DNA of 64,000 bases, taken from assembly GCF_964020035.1 (NCBI RefSeq), contig NZ_OZ026475.1:620001-684000 (forward strand). Direction: 5' to 3'. The notes below the pieces were generated by a model. That model was not told where the DNA came from and did no database searches. It was given only the letters and a program-made list of their open reading frames with translations. The position numbers and the translations under genes are program-made. The DNA comes from Spiroplasma endosymbiont of Crioceris asparagi. Lineage in GTDB: Bacteria; Bacillota_I; Bacilli_A; Mycoplasmatales; Mycoplasmataceae. Numbering within the stretch: position 1 is the stretch's first letter; each line of letters opens with the position of its first letter. Shown piece after piece: positions 54,600 through 63,248 of this stretch.

Positions 54600-55478
54600 C
54601 TACTCATCTAATAAATCTAAAATTTCTAAAATTCTATTTAAATCACTTACACCTATGTAATTTATCTCTATTTTTTTATCGCTTATAACAACTTTTGTGC
54701 CTAATTTTTTCATCATTCTTTTTTCAAGATGTTTAACATCGGCATCTTTTTTGTTAATTTTTTTTCTGCCTTTTTTATCTAAAGTTCTAAATTTAACTAA
54801 AGCCTCTGCTTGTCTAGCAGATAAATTTTTAGCAATTATTGTATTAAATATTTCTTTTGTTAATTCTTTATTATCAACAATAGTAATCAATGGTCGTGCT
54901 TGACCAGTAGAAATTTTTTTACCTAATATTGCTTTTTGAATATAATCAGGTAAATTTAAAAGTCTCATAATGTTGGCTACATATGATCTAGATTTTTTAA
55001 TTCTTTTAGCAACTTGTTCTTGTGTTAAATTTAATTTTTTAGCCAATTGATTATATGCAATTGCTTCTTCAATGTCTGACAAATCTACTCTTTGAATATT
55101 TTCAATAATTGCCAATTCTTCAACTTGTAAATCAGTTAATTCTAAAACAACAACTGATAGCTCTTTTAATCCAGCAACTTTTGCTGCACGAAATCTTCTT
55201 TCCCCAGCAACAACTTGATATCTTTCAGAATCAATTTTTTTTACAAGGATTGGTTGAATTAACCCATGCTCTTTTATTGAGTCTGCTAGTTCTTGAATTT
55301 GTAATTCATCAAATGTTTTTCTTGGTTGATAAGGGTTAGGAATTAGATTTTTTAATTCAACTACATTTTGTTCTATTTTTAATTTTGGATTATTTCCTAT
55401 AACATCTAAAATATCTTCGGCATCATTTCCTAATAAGTCACTAATTCCCTTAAATTTATATTTACTATTTGCTGCCAT
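54600..55478 (-). CDS. parB: Chromosome partitioning protein ParB (Spo0J)
   Basis: parS-binding CTPase that loads partition complexes. The 292-aa product starts MAANSKYKFKGISDLLGNDA inside the parA end (14-bp overlap). The ParB/Srx domain has IPNPYQPRKTFDELQIQELA and VAGERRFRAAKVAGL (CTP-binding motif GERRFRA), followed by an HTH: LTQEQVAKRIKKSRSYVANI. The C-terminal dimerisation region is present. No parS (TGTTTCACGTGAAACA-like) site was seen in the window. Confidence 0.94.
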   Translation of the reverse strand: MAANSKYKFKGISDLLGNDAEDILDVIGNNPKLKIEQNVVELKNLIPNPYQPRKTFDELQIQELADSIKEHGLIQPILVKKIDSERYQVVAGERRFRAAKVAGLKELSVVVLELTDLQVEELAIIENIQRVDLSDIEEAIAYNQLAKKLNLTQEQVAKRIKKSRSYVANIMRLLNLPDYIQKAILGKKISTGQARPLITIVDNKELTKEIFNTIIAKNLSARQAEALVKFRTLDKKGRKKINKKDADVKHLEKRMMKKLGTKVVISDKKIEINYIGVSDLNRILEILDLLDE

Positions 55479-56232
55479 TTTCAATTACCTCTCTTGTAAA
55501 TTCTAAATATGCTTTTGCCAATTTACTTGATTTATCATATTCATATATTGATTTACCCTCTATGGGTGATTCTGCGATTTTGATTGATCTTGGAATTACC
55601 GATTCATAAACTTTTGTTCCAAAAGTTTTTTTAATTTCAGTCAAAACATCGTGACATAACCTTGTTCGTGAGTCAAACATTGTGACCAACACACCTTCAA
55701 TTAATAAATTTTTATTTGTTGTTAGTTTTATGTTTTTTACAGTTCTCAATAATTGTGCAACCCCATGAAGCGCATAATGTTCAGCTTGAATCGGTATCAA
55801 TACAGAATTAGAAGCAGATAGTGCATTTATATTTGACAAATTTAAACTTGGCGGGCAATCAATAACAATGTACTCATAATTGTTTTTGATTTTTTCTAAT
55901 TCGTGTTTTAAAATTAATTTATTTTCGTCATTGTTAGAGATTTGCGAATCTAACATTGTTAGAGATATTGAACTGGGAATTAAATCTAAATTGTTTTTAA
56001 TATTTTTAACAATTATATTTTCAATTTTTTCTTTTCCTAAAAACATTTCATAAATTGTTTTAGAAAACTTGTCTATTTCAAAGCCAACCCCGCTCGTTGC
56101 ATTGAATTGCGGATCAACATCAATTAAAAGTGTTTTATGACCAAGCATTGCAAAACCACACGCAAGATTAATTGCTGTTGTTGTTTTTCCAACACCACCT
56201 TTTTGATTTGATATCGACATAATTTTAGACAT
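55465..56232 (-). CDS. parA: Chromosome partitioning ATPase ParA (Soj)
   Basis: Deviant Walker A ATPase that moves ParB-DNA complexes and regulates replication initiation. The 255-aa product starts MSKIMSISNQKGGVGKTTTA with the two-lysine P-loop, then LIDVDPQFNATSG and YIVIDCPPSLNLSN. It overlaps parB, and rsmG is directly upstream, the classical gidB-soj-spo0J order. Confidence 0.95.
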   Translation of the reverse strand: MSKIMSISNQKGGVGKTTTAINLACGFAMLGHKTLLIDVDPQFNATSGVGFEIDKFSKTIYEMFLGKEKIENIIVKNIKNNLDLIPSSISLTMLDSQISNNDENKLILKHELEKIKNNYEYIVIDCPPSLNLSNINALSASNSVLIPIQAEHYALHGVAQLLRTVKNIKLTTNKNLLIEGVLVTMFDSRTRLCHDVLTEIKKTFGTKVYESVIPRSIKIAESPIEGKSIYEYDKSSKLAKAYLEFTREVIENGSK

Positions 56233-56284
56233 AATTTTCCTTTGTTATTTTTTTTAATATCTCTTATTTTAGCATACATATTTT

Positions 56285-56989
56285 TTAAGAACCTAATGGC
56301 TTGTTTTTTATATGCCCATATTTTCTTGGATAAATTTTAGGAGTTTTAGAGTTCTTTTTGTAAATAACAGTTACTCTTGTTCCAAGATTATCAATTTCAT
56401 ATTTGTGGCTATTTTCTAAAACAAACCCAACTTCATTTTCTTTATTGTTAAGTTCACCAATTTCTTGTAAATAAGATTTTGATTTTAAACAAACTAAATT
56501 TCCACCAATAGTAATTAGCTGTGAAGAAATTTCAATTAAAATATTTATTTTAGAAACCGCTCTTGAAGTAACAACATCAAAAAATTCTTTATGATTTAAT
56601 TCTTCAACTCTTGAATTTATAACTTTTACATTTTTTAACTCAAGTTGCTTAATTACCATTTCTAGAAACAAACATTTTTTAGAATTTGATTCAATTAAAT
56701 AAAATTCAGAATTTTCAAATACAATTGCAAGCGGAATTCCAGGAAAACCTGCCCCGCTTCCTATATCTGCAATTTTTTTATTGTTGAATTCAAAATCCTT
56801 TATAGGAATTAGCGAATCAAAAAAATGTTTTAAATAAACATCTTTTTCTTCAACGATTGTTGTTAAATTGTATTTTTTATTTTCTATAATTAAAATATTA
56901 AAATATTTCTTAAACATTTGTAATTGTTTTTCAGACAAATTTAAATTTAAAAATTCTTTAACATTAATTAAAAAGTCATTTTCATTCAT
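56285..56989 (-). CDS. rsmG: 16S rRNA (guanine527-N7)-methyltransferase
   Basis: Methylates G527 in the 530 loop; its loss gives low-level streptomycin resistance in other bacteria. The 234-aa product has LKHFFDSLIPIKDFEFNNKK, the SAM motif IADIGSGAGFPGIPLAI and DVVTSRAVSKINILIEI. It ends with a short Lys-rich tail, YPRKYGHIKNKPLGS. Also called gidB. Starts the rsmG-parA-parB-ychF run; the nucleoside transporter operon ends just upstream with a terminator. Confidence 0.95.
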   Translation of the reverse strand: MNENDFLINVKEFLNLNLSEKQLQMFKKYFNILIIENKKYNLTTIVEEKDVYLKHFFDSLIPIKDFEFNNKKIADIGSGAGFPGIPLAIVFENSEFYLIESNSKKCLFLEMVIKQLELKNVKVINSRVEELNHKEFFDVVTSRAVSKINILIEISSQLITIGGNLVCLKSKSYLQEIGELNNKENEVGFVLENSHKYEIDNLGTRVTVIYKKNSKTPKIYPRKYGHIKNKPLGS

Positions 56990-57002
56990 AGAAATATTTT
57001 AA

Positions 57003-57036
57003 ATTAAAAAAGCAGTATTGAATACTACTTTTATTT
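57003..57036 (-). terminator. Terminator of the nucleoside transporter operon
   Basis: Minus-strand stem AAAGTAGTAT / ATACTGCTTT (one G-U pair) with loop TCA, followed by a T run; 6 bp after the last permease gene. Confidence 0.82.
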
Positions 57037-57041
57037 TATAT

Positions 57042-57995
57042 TTATCTTTTTGACTTATCAAACGGTACACCATTTGCGGCAGGCGCTTGTGATTTTTTAG
57101 AAAACAACACCATAACAGCTATTGTTATAATGAATGGAATTGTTTTTAATAAGTTTTGATTTTTACGAATAAAATCACTATCTTGAATAAGGTTATTTCC
57201 ATATAATGCAAATGAGAATAAGAAGGCAAACATAAGTGCTCCAATTGAAACATAATGAATTTTTCATTGTCCAAATATTAATATTGCCATAGCAAGGTAA
57301 CCATAACCATTTGTTGTTCCTGTAAACTCTCCGCTATTTAATTTAGAAACAACTAACACCCCGCCCGCAATTCCTGATAAAAATCCAGAAACGCAAACAG
57401 CTATATAACGATATTTATTTACGCTTATCCCGGCTGCATCAACTGCATTAGGGTTTTCTCCCACAGAAATATATCTTTTTCCATATTTTGTATAAATTAA
57501 GAATATTGCACAAATTGCACAAATCACAATTGCAATAATAAATCATCATTGTATTCCACATATTTCAATCGGTTTTCTATAACCAGCGTCGATGGCATTT
57601 ACATTACCATTCAATCCAAAGTAACCAGAAGATACTATAAATGCCGCAATTCCTAAAGCTAATAAATTTATTGCAGTACCAGAAATTATCTGATTTGATT
57701 TTAAAGTTATTGATATATATCCATGTATTAATGCTATAAAAATTGTTACAACCCCCGCAATTAAAACTACGTACAATTGATTATATAAATTAACATTTGT
57801 GGTATCAGTATTTATAACTTTTCCAAGAATTGCTGTGACTAGTGCTCCTATTGTCATCATTCCCTCAATAGCTATATTAACAACACCGGCTTTTTCACAC
57901 ATTAATCCCGCAAGTGAAGCAATGATCAATACAGATGCTAGAGAAAAACCATAGTCGCTAAATCCACTTAGGTTTGAGCTTAATAACATATTCAT
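57042..57995 (-). CDS. Nucleoside ABC transporter permease (NupQ-type)
   Basis: One of the two membrane subunits of a nucleoside importer of the BMP/PnrA type. The 317-aa product has about nine helices; AGLMCEKAGVVNIAIEGMM, GKRYISVGENPNAVDAAGIS and GFLSGIAGGVLVVSKL are hallmarks of this permease family (EAA-like loop GENPxAAxxAGI). The ribosome site GGAGG lies inside the last codons (KGGF) of the preceding permease gene, so the two are tightly coupled. TGA Trp codons twice in ICGIQWW. Last gene of the operon. Confidence 0.92.
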
Positions 57996-57996
57996 A

Positions 57997-60111
57997 TTAA
58001 AAACCTCCTTTAATTTTGCTTAAGTTTTTTAAGTAATTTTCATATGCTTCGTTAATTCGTTTTTTCTTAATTACTTTATTTAAGTAAGTGTAAATTTTTA
58101 ATTTTTCTTTTGTTGTGTTTAAATTTTCATTTTCATTAACTAGCAGTTTTGCTTTTTTTTCATTGTTATAATTTTTAACAAAATTAACTATATCCATAAA
58201 TTTTTTACTATTAACTTCTTGTGAATATTTTTTTAACTCAGCGACGTCTGCAGAACCATCTATTAATGAGTTATAGTATTTTTCTTTTTCTTGTTTTATG
58301 TTTTCACAATCTGATTTGTAGTTTTCAATAAGACTAGCTATATTTAATTTATAATTTTCTTTTAATTGATTTACATTGCTTTGATTATTTTTAAATTGTT
58401 GTTTTTTATTTCTATAATTTAAAAGGATTTCGTGTTTTTTATTTCTATAATTCATTTTAACTTCTTTAATTTTGTCATTAATTTTTTTGATTGAATTAAT
58501 ATAATCATTTTTAGATAATCCAGAATTATTGTTTTGAGATATTTGAATTTTATAATTAGATTTTAAAACCATTTTTTGTTCATTTAATTTATTTAGATTC
58601 TCATACTTATCATCTTTAATTTTGATTAAACTATCAACTTTTTCAAAGTATCCTTTTTGAAATTTAACATCAGCAATATAAGTTTCTTTTAATTGTTCTT
58701 TTGAATTTATGAATTTATTATGAAGTTTCCTTTTCATAATTTTAAACTTATCTTTTTTGTTTATTCAAAGAAGTGAAGCATCGTATTTTCTTGCGGTTAA
58801 CTCTGTTTTTGCGTTTTCTCACTCTTCAATAAATTTATCCAAAAGTTTTTGTTTTTCTAGGCGTGATAAATTTTTATTTTCTTCTTCAAAAGTTTTAAAT
58901 AATTTACTTACTTCTAATTTGTATTTATTTTTTAATTCTTTTTTATCAAAAAGTTCCTCTTTTATTTGGCTTCGATAATCATGTTTTAAACTTTTATACT
59001 CTTCTGTTCGAATAAATCGAAGTTTATCAAATCATTCTTTATTAATTGAAACTTTATAAAAAATAACTGACATTGCTGAGAAACACACAGTCAACCCAAA
59101 AATCAATGAACCTGTTTGTGAAGGCATTTGTAATCAAGGGGCTGATGCTGTATCTCCAATTTCAAGAATTGCTCATAAAATTGATATTGCAAAAATACCA
59201 AAAGGATTATTAAACGCAACTAGAGAAATGGCAATTGCATCAAATCCTATTGTAGGCATTGAATCACTTCCTATATTTATTGCGTTATTTGTTGTACAGC
59301 CTCATACAAATCCTGCTATTCCCGAAATTCCAGCTGATAATGAAATTGATTGAATTATTTTAGAATTAACATTTATTCCAGCATTTTTTGCAGCGTCTTT
59401 TGAAAGTCCAACTGCTTTTATTTTAACACCAAATGTAGTTTTTGAAAAAATAATTACTACTACTGCTAAAATAATAAAACCAATTATTAATGGAAATATA
59501 TATTCATTATTTCCAATATTTAGTATTCCTGAAGGAATACTTTGTGTTTCTCCTGTTGAAAGCATTGTATCAACAAAATGATTTTTAAATAAATATCACA
59601 CTATTCAATTTAGCATGATAGTTGTTACAACTTCATGAATATTAAATTTTGCTTTCAATACTCCCGCAATGGCTCCTAAGGCCGTTGCAAATGATACTGC
59701 AGCAATAAATGCTACAAGATTTTGTCCGGTTGTTGGAGATTGATCATCACCAATATTAAATCATGTTTTATATACATATAATGCAACAAAGAAAGCACCA
59801 AACATTTGCCCAGGAACACCAATATTAAATACACCTGATTTAAATCCTATACTTACCGCAATTGCTGCTATTAAGAATATTGCAATTCACTGAAGGGTTT
59901 CATTTAAAAATAGTCCAAATGAAAATTTAATGCAATAATGAAAAAATTCTATTGGGTTTTTACCTATAACTAGTATCAATAAACTTGATATTAATATACC
60001 GATTATTATTGAAAATAGTGCTCCTTTAAAATATGAAAACTTTGTTTTTGTCGATTCAGATCTTAATGCGTTCTTAGTTATATTTTTTAATATTCCAAAA
60101 TTATTATTCAT
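57997..60111 (-). CDS. Nucleoside ABC transporter permease (NupP-type) with long coiled-coil tail
   Basis: The first ~355 residues are a standard nucleoside permease: about nine helices with GFKSGVFNIGVPGQMFGAF, VTTIMLNWIVWYLF and GVKIKAVGLSKDAAKNAGIN, then a last helix ending MSVIFYKVSINK. A further ~345 residues, Lys/Glu/Asn-rich and without hydrophobic helices, look like one long coiled coil. The frame was followed base by base through the junction; two TGA Trp codons and no TAA/TAG occur. Usual NupP is ~350 aa, this is 704. It overlaps the ATPase gene by 8 bp. Alternative: a split gene mis-joined, but nothing suggests that. Confidence 0.88.
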
Positions 60112-61627
60112 AATTATTACCTGCCATTAATTTACCTATCTCTTCCTTTTTAACACCCTGAGCGTTGATTGTTTTTACAATTTTACCTTTATTAATAACA
60201 GCAATTTTATCTGCTAAAGCCATAATTTCATTTAGTTCATAAGATATTAATAAAACTGCTTTATTTTGATTTTTTTCTTCAAGAATTTTTTCATGAATAA
60301 ATTCAATTGCACCAACATCTAGTCCCCTTGTTGGTTGAAAAACAATTAATAAATCATGATTTTTAATCATTTCTCTACCAACAATTGCTTTTTGTTGATT
60401 ACCACCAGATAAAGCTCTACTTAATGCATCCCCGTCTCTTGCGCCACGCACATCAAATTCTTCTATAATGTTTCTAGAATATTTTTTCATTTTACTTTTA
60501 TTTATTAAGCCTTTATTTGAAAACTCTTTATTGGATATTTGATCTAAAACCATATTTTCGCTTACTGACATGTCTAAGACTAATCCATATTTATGTCTGT
60601 CTTCTGGAACATGACTTATACCCATTTTTTTTCTTTTAACAATTGGCAATTTTGTTACATATTTTCCCTTAAAAACAATTGCACCAGCAGTTTGTTTTTT
60701 AAGTCCAACCAATGCTTCAACTAATTCTTTTTGTCCACTACCTTCTAATCCTGCTATTGCAAGTATTTCTCCTCTATTAATTGTAAGAGATAGATTTTGA
60801 ATGGCATCTAATCTCGGATTAGATTCTTTTTTAACTGTTAAATTAAAAATTTCTAAAATCTTTTCGCCTGTTAAATTTTTATATTGATTTTTGACTTCGA
60901 CAAGTTTTCTTCCCACCATTGCTTCAGGGATTTCGTCGCCTTTTATTTCTGAAATTTTAAATTCAGCAACATTTTCTCCATTACGTATTACTGTTGCTTC
61001 ATCGGCTACAGCCATTATTTCATCAATTTTATGAGTAATAAAAATTATTGTTTTACCATTGTTTTTTAAATTTTTAACTATTTCTAAAAATCCATCTATT
61101 TGTTGTGGTGTAAGAACAGCGGTGGGTTCATCAAACACAATTATATTTGCTTGTCTAAATAGTACTTTTATAATTTCAACTCTTTGTTGCATTCCAACAG
61201 AAATATCTTTAATTTTTGCATCGAGATCAACAAATAAATTATACTTTTTCATAACATCTGTGATTTCGCGTTTAATTTTATTTTTATTAACAAATGGACC
61301 ATAGCCGCTTTCAATTCCAAGAACAATATTTTCTCAAACTGTTTTTACTTCAACTAATTTAAAATGTTGATGTACCATACCAATTTTTAATTTATTAGCA
61401 ACAATTGGATTTGAAATTTTTACTTTACTATCATTTATAAAAATTTCACCTTCTGTTGGTTCATACAAACCAAATAATATACTCATAAGTGTTGATTTAC
61501 CAGCACCGTTTTCACCAACAAGTGCATGAATTGTATTGTGTTTTACAAATAAATTTATGTTTTTATTGGCATATAACGTACCATTAAAAACTTTGGTTAT
61601 GTTTTCCATTTTTACAGCATGTTCCAT
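60104..61627 (-). CDS. Nucleoside ABC transporter ATPase (NupO-type, two ABC domains)
   Basis: Energises nucleoside import. The 507-aa product holds two ABC domains in tandem, as in sugar and nucleoside importers. Domain 1: Walker A GENGAGKSTL, Q-loop VHQHF, signature ISVGMQQRVEI, Walker B IIVFDEPTAVLTP. Domain 2 (from about residue 258): Walker A replaced by GLEGSGQKEL as in the family, signature LSGGNQQKAIV, Walker B LLIVFQPTRGLDVG. Starts 1 bp after the lipoprotein gene, ends over the permease start. GGGAGTG ribosome site. Confidence 0.94.
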
Positions 61628-61628
61628 A

Positions 61629-62978
61629 TTAATTATTCACTCCCGTTTTTTTAAAATCATCTAATAATTTTTTAACTGTTTCTTCAATAAGATCTTTTTT
61701 AAAGTATGTTTTGGGTGGCTTTGCAGGATCTGTTTTACCATTATATTTTAATACTAAATCTGTTTTTGCTTTAGACATTTTATTTATATCTATGATTGTG
61801 CTTAGACTTGAATCTGAAGATTTTTTTTCAACTAAATTATCACTTTTGTCGTCTTCTTTCATAAACACCTTAGATCATTCATATTTAAGACCAATATCAT
61901 CTGAAGAATGAAAATTTTTTGCGAATGGTGATTCTATTTTTGGATTACTTTTATATTCTTTAATTTTATCCAACATTGTCATTGCAGAACCTTTTATGTT
62001 TTTCCCTGCGCTTAACAACGTTCTATTTTTTGGTAATATACTTGCTTGATCTGTATCAACACCAATTACATATGCACGAGTGTGTGCAATAACATCATTT
62101 ACTTCAGGTCCGGCAACAGGAAAAATAACATCTGATTTATCTATTGATTCAATTATTTGAGCTGTTGGTGCTCCTGGTGCAAATGAATTTGAATATCAAC
62201 GACTATCTGTATTAATTACAGGTGTGTTTAAATCTGACAAACTATTTGTCTCTTCTAATTCCTTATTTCAGTTACTTCCTCTTGAATTTAAATTAACTAA
62301 ATTTTCTAAAGCAATTTGTCTATCTAATGTATTAGCTTTTTGCATTAATTTATTTCAAGTTATAACTGAGACAACAAATCCTCACATAAAGTTATCAACA
62401 CCAGTTTTGTTTGAAATCCCTGCAAAAGTACCAAATCTAACATGGTTATCTGTAGAAACAATTGCTCCTTGAAACTTATTATCTTTTTTTGTTGTTGCTC
62501 AATTTGCCGCACGAAGACCAGCCTCAAATCCAGCCATTTCTGATTCAAATACAACACCTAAACCTTTTTTATTTTTTTCAGACACTGAAGCATCCAAAAC
62601 AATAAAGTTTGTTTTATTGGTTAAAACACTGTCAATTTGGCTTAGTGTGCTTCCATGTGCAAATCCTGGTAAAACAAGGGTTTCTGCGCCTAAATAAGAA
62701 GACATTTTGTATGCTCTTAACAAAGTTTGAGTATTACTATTTTTAGACTGTAAATAATTTTTAGAAATTTCTTGATTATTTTTTTTTCCTCAATCTCTAA
62801 TTGCATCATATGCTTGTTCATTAAAACCGTGATCTTTTATATTATTTCCATCTGTCACAAGAAACGCCCTATAGCCTTCATCTCCATAAACTCGCTTAGT
62901 ACCAGCACATGAAACAACAGAAGATAATGAACCAGAAACAATTCCAATACTTAATAAGCTAAGAATTAATTTTTTCAT
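61629..62978 (-). CDS. BMP-family nucleoside-binding lipoprotein
   Basis: Substrate-binding protein of the nucleoside importer, anchored outside the membrane. The 449-aa precursor has an n-region MKKLILSLLSIGIVSGSLSS and a lipobox ending VVSC, so Cys24 should be lipid-modified. The mature part has the PnrA/BMP fold: YRAFLVTDGNNIKDHGFNEQ (family VxDxGxxxDxxFNQ motif), LGVVFESEMAGFEAGLRAAN and VIFPVAGPEVNDVI. Near residues 370-420 there is a low-complexity insertion rich in Ser, Asp and Lys. Same operon layout as the guanosine transporter NupNOPQ of Bacillus. It is preceded by a 2'-dG-type riboswitch. Confidence 0.93.
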
Positions 62979-63065
62979 TTTTTTCTCCTTTTCTTTTTTA
63001 ATTAATTTCTTGAATTATATTTTTAAAAAACTACAAACTTAAGATTAAAAAATCTTGCATTGTTT

Positions 63066-63100
63066 ATAAAAAAACCTTTCATGTTGTACATGAAAGGTTT
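63066..63100 (-). terminator. Riboswitch-controlled terminator of the nucleoside transporter leader
   Basis: Stem AAACCUUUCAUG / CAUGAAAGGUUU (63072-63083 with 63089-63100) with loop UACAA, then a U run, 88 bp before the lipoprotein ATG. Its 5' arm is preceded by GUAAAC, which can pair with GUUUAC in the P1 5' strand of the aptamer, so aptamer folding and terminator folding go together. Confidence 0.9.
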
Positions 63101-63108
63101 ACTTATTT

Positions 63109-63174
63109 AAGTTACAGTCCCTTGATTGGTCAAGGGGTGGGTCAGTGGCCCGTTATGCCACACTATGTAAACTT
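63109..63174 (-). promoter_or_regulatory. 2'-deoxyguanosine-type (purine-class variant) riboswitch
   Basis: Aptamer in the leader of the nucleoside transporter operon. P1 AAGUUUACA/UGUAACUU with one bulged U; P2 GUGGC/GCCAC, loop AUAACGG; J2/3 UGACCCAC; P3 CCCUUG/CAAGGG, loop ACCAAU; J3/1 A-C-U, so C is at specificity position 74 (63117). GG in L2 and CC in L3 can form the loop-loop contact. The C-rich J2/3 after an AC-ending P2 strand is not that of guanine or adenine RNAs but matches, as I remember it, the Mesoplasma florum I-A RNA (GCUACUGACCCCG there, GCCACUGACCCAC here), a 2'-dG sensor. Followed by a terminator: OFF switch predicted. Confidence 0.9.
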
Positions 63175-63178
63175 TTCA

Positions 63179-63208
63179 ATATTAAGTTCTACTAAGAGAT
63201 TACATTAA
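63179..63208 (-). promoter_or_regulatory. Possible promoter of the nucleoside transporter operon
   Basis: Minus-strand TTAATG (63203-63208), 18-bp spacer, TAATAT (63179-63184). A start a few bases downstream would begin the RNA just 5' of P1, as expected for a riboswitch leader. AT-richness makes chance matches easy. Confidence 0.45.
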
Positions 63209-63248
63209 TTAAGTTTCTTTTCAATAAAAAAAGAAAAGTTTTTTTAAT

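Noticed and set aside
55465-56989. A parS site or oriC near parAB/rsmG
   Set aside because: No palindrome close to TGTTTCACGTGAAACA and no dnaA gene or DnaA-box cluster was found in the window.
63216-63246. An mnmG terminator made of CTTTTC/GAAAAG
   Set aside because: The T run lies on the plus-strand side, where there is no gene; in the mnmG direction there is no T run after the stem. It may just be a low-complexity tract.
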